From NCBI GenBank assembly GCA_964535155.1, contig CAZHSR010000020.1, positions 1 to 15,904 on the forward strand: a stretch of 15,904 nt of DNA, given 5' to 3'. A program made the position numbers and the translations under genes. A model generated the notes under the pieces. It worked only from the letters and a program-made list of their open reading frames with translations. It was not told the DNA's origin and searched no databases. This document shows, piece after piece, positions 14,064 to 15,904 of the stretch (positions are counted from its first letter, which is position 1; the number at the start of each line of letters is the position of its first letter). This DNA is from JAGPFW01 sp964535155. GTDB taxonomy: Bacteria; Patescibacteriota; WWE3; UBA101185; UBA10185.

Positions 14064-14291
14064 ATGTTCTTAAAAGTAATACAAAAACTAATAGCAAATA
14101 AAATGGGTATAGAACCTGAAGAAATTGAACCCACTTCCCATTTTGCTGAAGATTTAAATATGGGCGACTTGGAACTTATGGAATTAGTAGAAATTTTAGA
14201 AGAAGAATATGATGTTGAAATTTCCGATTTAGTAGATGATGTAGAAACTGTAGAAGATTTAATAACTATTCTAACCGAGGAACTTGAATAA
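14064..14291 (+). CDS. Acyl carrier protein-like, without the phosphopantetheine serine
   Basis: 75 residues with the size, acidity and helix pattern of acyl carrier protein: FLKVIQKLIANKMGIEPEEI, SHFAEDLNMGDLELMEL, VEILEEEYDVEISDL, TVEDLITILTEELE. Aligned to the usual EDLGADSLDTVEL, the prosthetic-group serine of the DSL motif is replaced by Asp (MGDLEL; Asp38). A classical holo-ACP cannot be formed at this position. The gene sits directly before rnc, as true acpP often does in other bacteria, so it is probably a descendant kept for another role, perhaps protein binding. No other fatty-acid gene is in the window. The fold call is good; I leave the symbol blank because ACP function is doubtful. 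Confidence 0.85.
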   Translation: MFLKVIQKLIANKMGIEPEEIEPTSHFAEDLNMGDLELMELVEILEEEYDVEISDLVDDVETVEDLITILTEELE

Positions 14292-14294
14292 ATA

Positions 14295-14988
14295 ATGCAA
14301 AAACCAAATTTTGAGAAGCTGGAAAAGATTTTGAACATAAAAGTTAAAGATAAAGACTTATTTTTAACTGCTTTTACCCACCGAAGTTACCTAAATGAAC
14401 ATTCCACTTATGAACTACCTTCTAATGAAAGACTAGAGTTCCTTGGCGATGCCGTTTTACAACTTTTATCTTCAGAACATTTGTTTAAAAATTACCCAAA
14501 TCCAGAAGGAGATTTAACCAATTTTAGGGCTGCAATAGTATGTACTGAATCTTTGGCCTTAGAAGCAGGGCGTTTGGGATATGGTGAGTTTTTACTGCTT
14601 TCCAAAGGAGAAGAGGCAAGCGGCGGAAGAGACAGGGAATATATTTTGGCTAACACATTTGAATCTGTATTAGGAGCAATATTTTTACAGGAAGGGCTTG
14701 AAAAATGCCGAGAATTTGTTGAAAAAGAGCTATTTTATAAAGTAAGTGGAATTATTGACAACAAATCTTACAAGGACGCTAAATCAGAATTTCAAGAAAA
14801 GGCACAAGAAAAATTGGGTGTCACCCCTTCGTATGTAGTTTTGGATTCATGGGGACCTGACCATGAAAGGATATTTAAAGTAGGTGTTTATTTAAGCCGA
14901 GAAGAATACGGCGTTGGGGAAGGAGCCAGCAAAAGCAGAACAGGAAGCAGCTTTAAAAGCATTGGACAAGCTAAATTCCTTCTGCTAG
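14295..14988 (+). CDS. rnc: Ribonuclease III, frame broken in the dsRNA-binding domain
   Basis: Cuts double-stranded RNA in rRNA precursor maturation. It has a catalytic domain with NERLEFLGDAVLQLL (Glu48, Asp52) and LANTFESVLGAIFLQEG (Asn120, Glu123; the first position is Asp in many family members), then a dsRNA-binding domain from about 157. The start frame reads GEGASKS (Ser214), then loses family likeness (RTGSSFKSIGQ) and stays open into rpsP. In the +1 frame from AAA 14932 the expected ending appears: KAEQEAALKALDKLNSFC, then TAG 14986-14988. Together the two pieces restore the family pattern GxGxSKKxAEQxAAxxAL with correct spacing if 5 nt are missing (for example one AAAGC unit). I therefore annotate rnc as ending at 14988 with a frameshift near 14931-14940. 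Causes could be mutation, assembly error or recoding. Confidence 0.85.
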
Positions 14989-14999
14989 AATCCCTTCGT

Positions 15000-15299
15000 A
15001 TGTCAGTAACAATAAGACTTGCAAGAGTAGGAAAAAAGAACGCCCCCGCTTACAAAGTGGTGGTTTCAAATACCAAGGATAAAAGGACAGGTAAATACCT
15101 TGATGTCTTGGGCTTTTATAACCCTTCGGAAGGGACTAAGGCCTACAAAATTGACAAGGAAAAATTCCAAGAATGGAAAAATAAAGGTGCATTATCTACA
15201 GATTCTGTAGATAAACTGCTTGAAGGCACCTATCAATATAAAGTTTATGCCCCTAAAAAAGCAAAAGCAGAAGCAAAAGGGGAGAAAGTAGAGGAGTAA
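15000..15299 (+). CDS. rpsP: Ribosomal protein S16 (bS16)
   Basis: 30S subunit protein, 99 residues from ATG 15000: MSVTIRLARVGKKNAPAYKV, then VVSNTKDKRTGKYLDVLGFYNPS, matching the complete bS16 start and core, with a Lys/Glu/Ala-rich tail (APKKAKAEAKGEKVEE). The same frame is open upstream through the frameshifted end of rnc, which makes a false 334-residue fusion. The natural rnc stop is 11 nt upstream of this ATG, a normal spacing for coupled genes. No clear Shine-Dalgarno site is present. The stop codon (15297-15299) directly touches the ATG of the KH gene. Confidence 0.93.
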   Translation: MSVTIRLARVGKKNAPAYKVVVSNTKDKRTGKYLDVLGFYNPSEGTKAYKIDKEKFQEWKNKGALSTDSVDKLLEGTYQYKVYAPKKAKAEAKGEKVEE

Positions 15300-15728
15300 A
15301 TGCCAGCTACAATGAAAGAGTTCGTCCAGTACTTAATTGAAACTATAGCCAAGCACCCAGAGGCTGTAAGTGTTGAAGAACAACAAATTGACACCACTTA
15401 CATAAGGGAAATGGTCACCGTTCATCCTGAAGACATGGGTCTTGTAATAGGAAGAAGCGGAAAGACTATTCAAAGCGTTAGAGAATTGGCTAAAGCCAAG
15501 GCTATAAAAGATGGCGTTAAGGTTGATGTTGAGTTAGTAGAACCTGACAGGAAGCCACGAGGGGAAGTTGCTGAAGCAGCTGCTACCCAAACCGAAGTTG
15601 CCCCCACTAGAGTTGACGCTTCCGCAGAGCCTACTTCCGTTGAGGAAGAGGTGAATGCTGAGGTTGAGCAAATGGTTGCTGACTTGGAATCAACTGAAAT
15701 TGACTTGGACGAAGTAACAGAAGAATAA
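15300..15728 (+). CDS. khpA: KH-domain RNA-binding protein with long acidic tail
   Basis: A small KH-domain protein of the KhpA/YlqC type, found beside rpsP in many bacteria and thought to bind RNA. Residues about 1-82 are the family core: FVQYLIETIAKHPEAV, then VHPEDMGLVIGRSGKTIQSV with the GxxG loop GRSG, then ELAKAKAIKDGVKVDVELVEP. Residues about 83-142 form an Ala/Glu/Val/Thr-rich, strongly acidic and probably disordered tail (ending STEIDLDEVTEE) that the usual short family members lack. Translation is probably coupled to rpsP (TAA directly followed by ATG). A terminator follows. The usual neighbour rimM is not between this gene and trmD. Confidence 0.88.
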   Translation: MPATMKEFVQYLIETIAKHPEAVSVEEQQIDTTYIREMVTVHPEDMGLVIGRSGKTIQSVRELAKAKAIKDGVKVDVELVEPDRKPRGEVAEAAATQTEVAPTRVDASAEPTSVEEEVNAEVEQMVADLESTEIDLDEVTEE

Positions 15729-15737
15729 AATAGAAAC

Positions 15738-15804
15738 AAGAAACCCCTTTCCTCTTCACGACTCCTTTCAGTCGTAATGAATCAGAAAGGGGTTTCTTTG
15801 TTTG
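15738..15804 (+). terminator. Rho-independent terminator with nested hairpin after the KH gene
   Basis: A 14-bp perfect outer stem AAGAAACCCCTTTC (15738-15751) / GAAAGGGGTTTCTT (15785-15798) is followed by TGTTTG. Its loop holds a second perfect hairpin, ACGACT (15758-15763) / AGTCGT (15770-15775). The minus strand also has a T-rich run after the stem, so it could work in both directions. It separates the rsmD-khpA block from trmD. Confidence 0.85.
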
Positions 15805-15810
15805 TATGAT
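15805..15810 (+). promoter_or_regulatory. -10 box of trmD (leaderless geometry)
   Basis: TATGAT (preceded directly by TG) ends 6 nt before ATG 15817, just after the terminator. It matches the placement of the other leaderless -10 boxes in the window. No -35 match was seen. Confidence 0.5.
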
Positions 15811-15816
15811 AAGACT

Positions 15817-15904
15817 ATGATCATTTTTAACATAATTACTTTATTCCCAGAACTTTTTGAGCCATTTTTAAAGACACTCCCTTTAAAAAGGGCAATAGAA
15901 AAGG
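15817..15904 (+). CDS. trmD: tRNA (guanine-N1)-methyltransferase TrmD, N-terminal fragment
   Basis: The first 29 codons read MIIFNIITLFPELFEPFLKT, then LPLKRAIEK, matching the conserved opening of TrmD (xxxDIxTLFPExFxxxL, then xRAxEKG). The enzyme methylates G37 of several tRNAs with SAM and is expected next to rpsP/khpA. The rest lies beyond the right edge. The start is supported by the alignment and by the -10 box 6 nt upstream. Confidence 0.88.
   Translation, partial: MIIFNIITLFPELFEPFLKTLPLKRAIEK

Noticed and set aside
14295..15299. Genuine RNase III-ribosomal protein S16 fusion protein
   Set aside because: The correct dsRBD end and an rnc stop codon exist in the +1 frame, and S16 has its own conserved ATG; the joined frame is family-like on both sides but not in between.

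Overview
The window looks like a piece of a low-GC, gene-dense bacterial chromosome. I infer a Patescibacteria/CPR-type genome, with moderate confidence on the group and none below it. The reasons are a compact set of translation, RNA-processing and repair genes, very short spacers, several reduced or degenerate family members, and many core genes with no room for a 5' leader. The genetic code looks standard: TGA acts as a stop at 6571-6573.

Layout. (1) 1-2159, minus strand: pheS-pheT for phenylalanyl-tRNA synthetase, overlapping as TAATG; pheT runs off the left edge. (2) 2160-3719: accessory genes. These are a small frame-broken ORF with a strong ribosome-binding site and terminator, an unknown 134-residue protein, and a GC-richer lipoprotein on the minus strand. 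(3) 3720-6762, minus strand: a bifunctional class A penicillin-binding protein preceded by two coupled tiny membrane proteins. (4) 6853-10421, plus strand: tyrS, a small basic membrane protein and recG. (5) 10453-11154, minus strand: a GC-richer island with an HNH nuclease and a small partner gene, bounded by terminators and with a terminator-like hairpin in its leader. (6) 11243-12697: a multi-pass GT-C-type glycosyltransferase. (7) 12719-15904, plus strand: rsmD, rpmF, nusB, an acyl-carrier-like gene, rnc, rpsP, a KH-domain gene, a terminator, and the start of trmD. This last block is a ribosome and rRNA maturation cluster.

Main points of interest. An apparent in-frame RNase III-ribosomal protein S16 fusion is really a frameshift: the missing end of the RNase III dsRNA-binding domain and its own stop codon lie in the +1 frame. 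The acyl-carrier-like protein has Asp where the phosphopantetheine serine should be. At least eight genes have a -10 box ending only 6-9 nt before the start codon, which points to widespread leaderless transcription, whereas accessory or downstream genes carry Shine-Dalgarno sites. PheT lacks the EMAP-like tRNA-binding insert and a conserved glutamate of the editing site. I found no CRISPR array, tRNA, rRNA or insertion sequence, and no clearly new multi-gene defence system.
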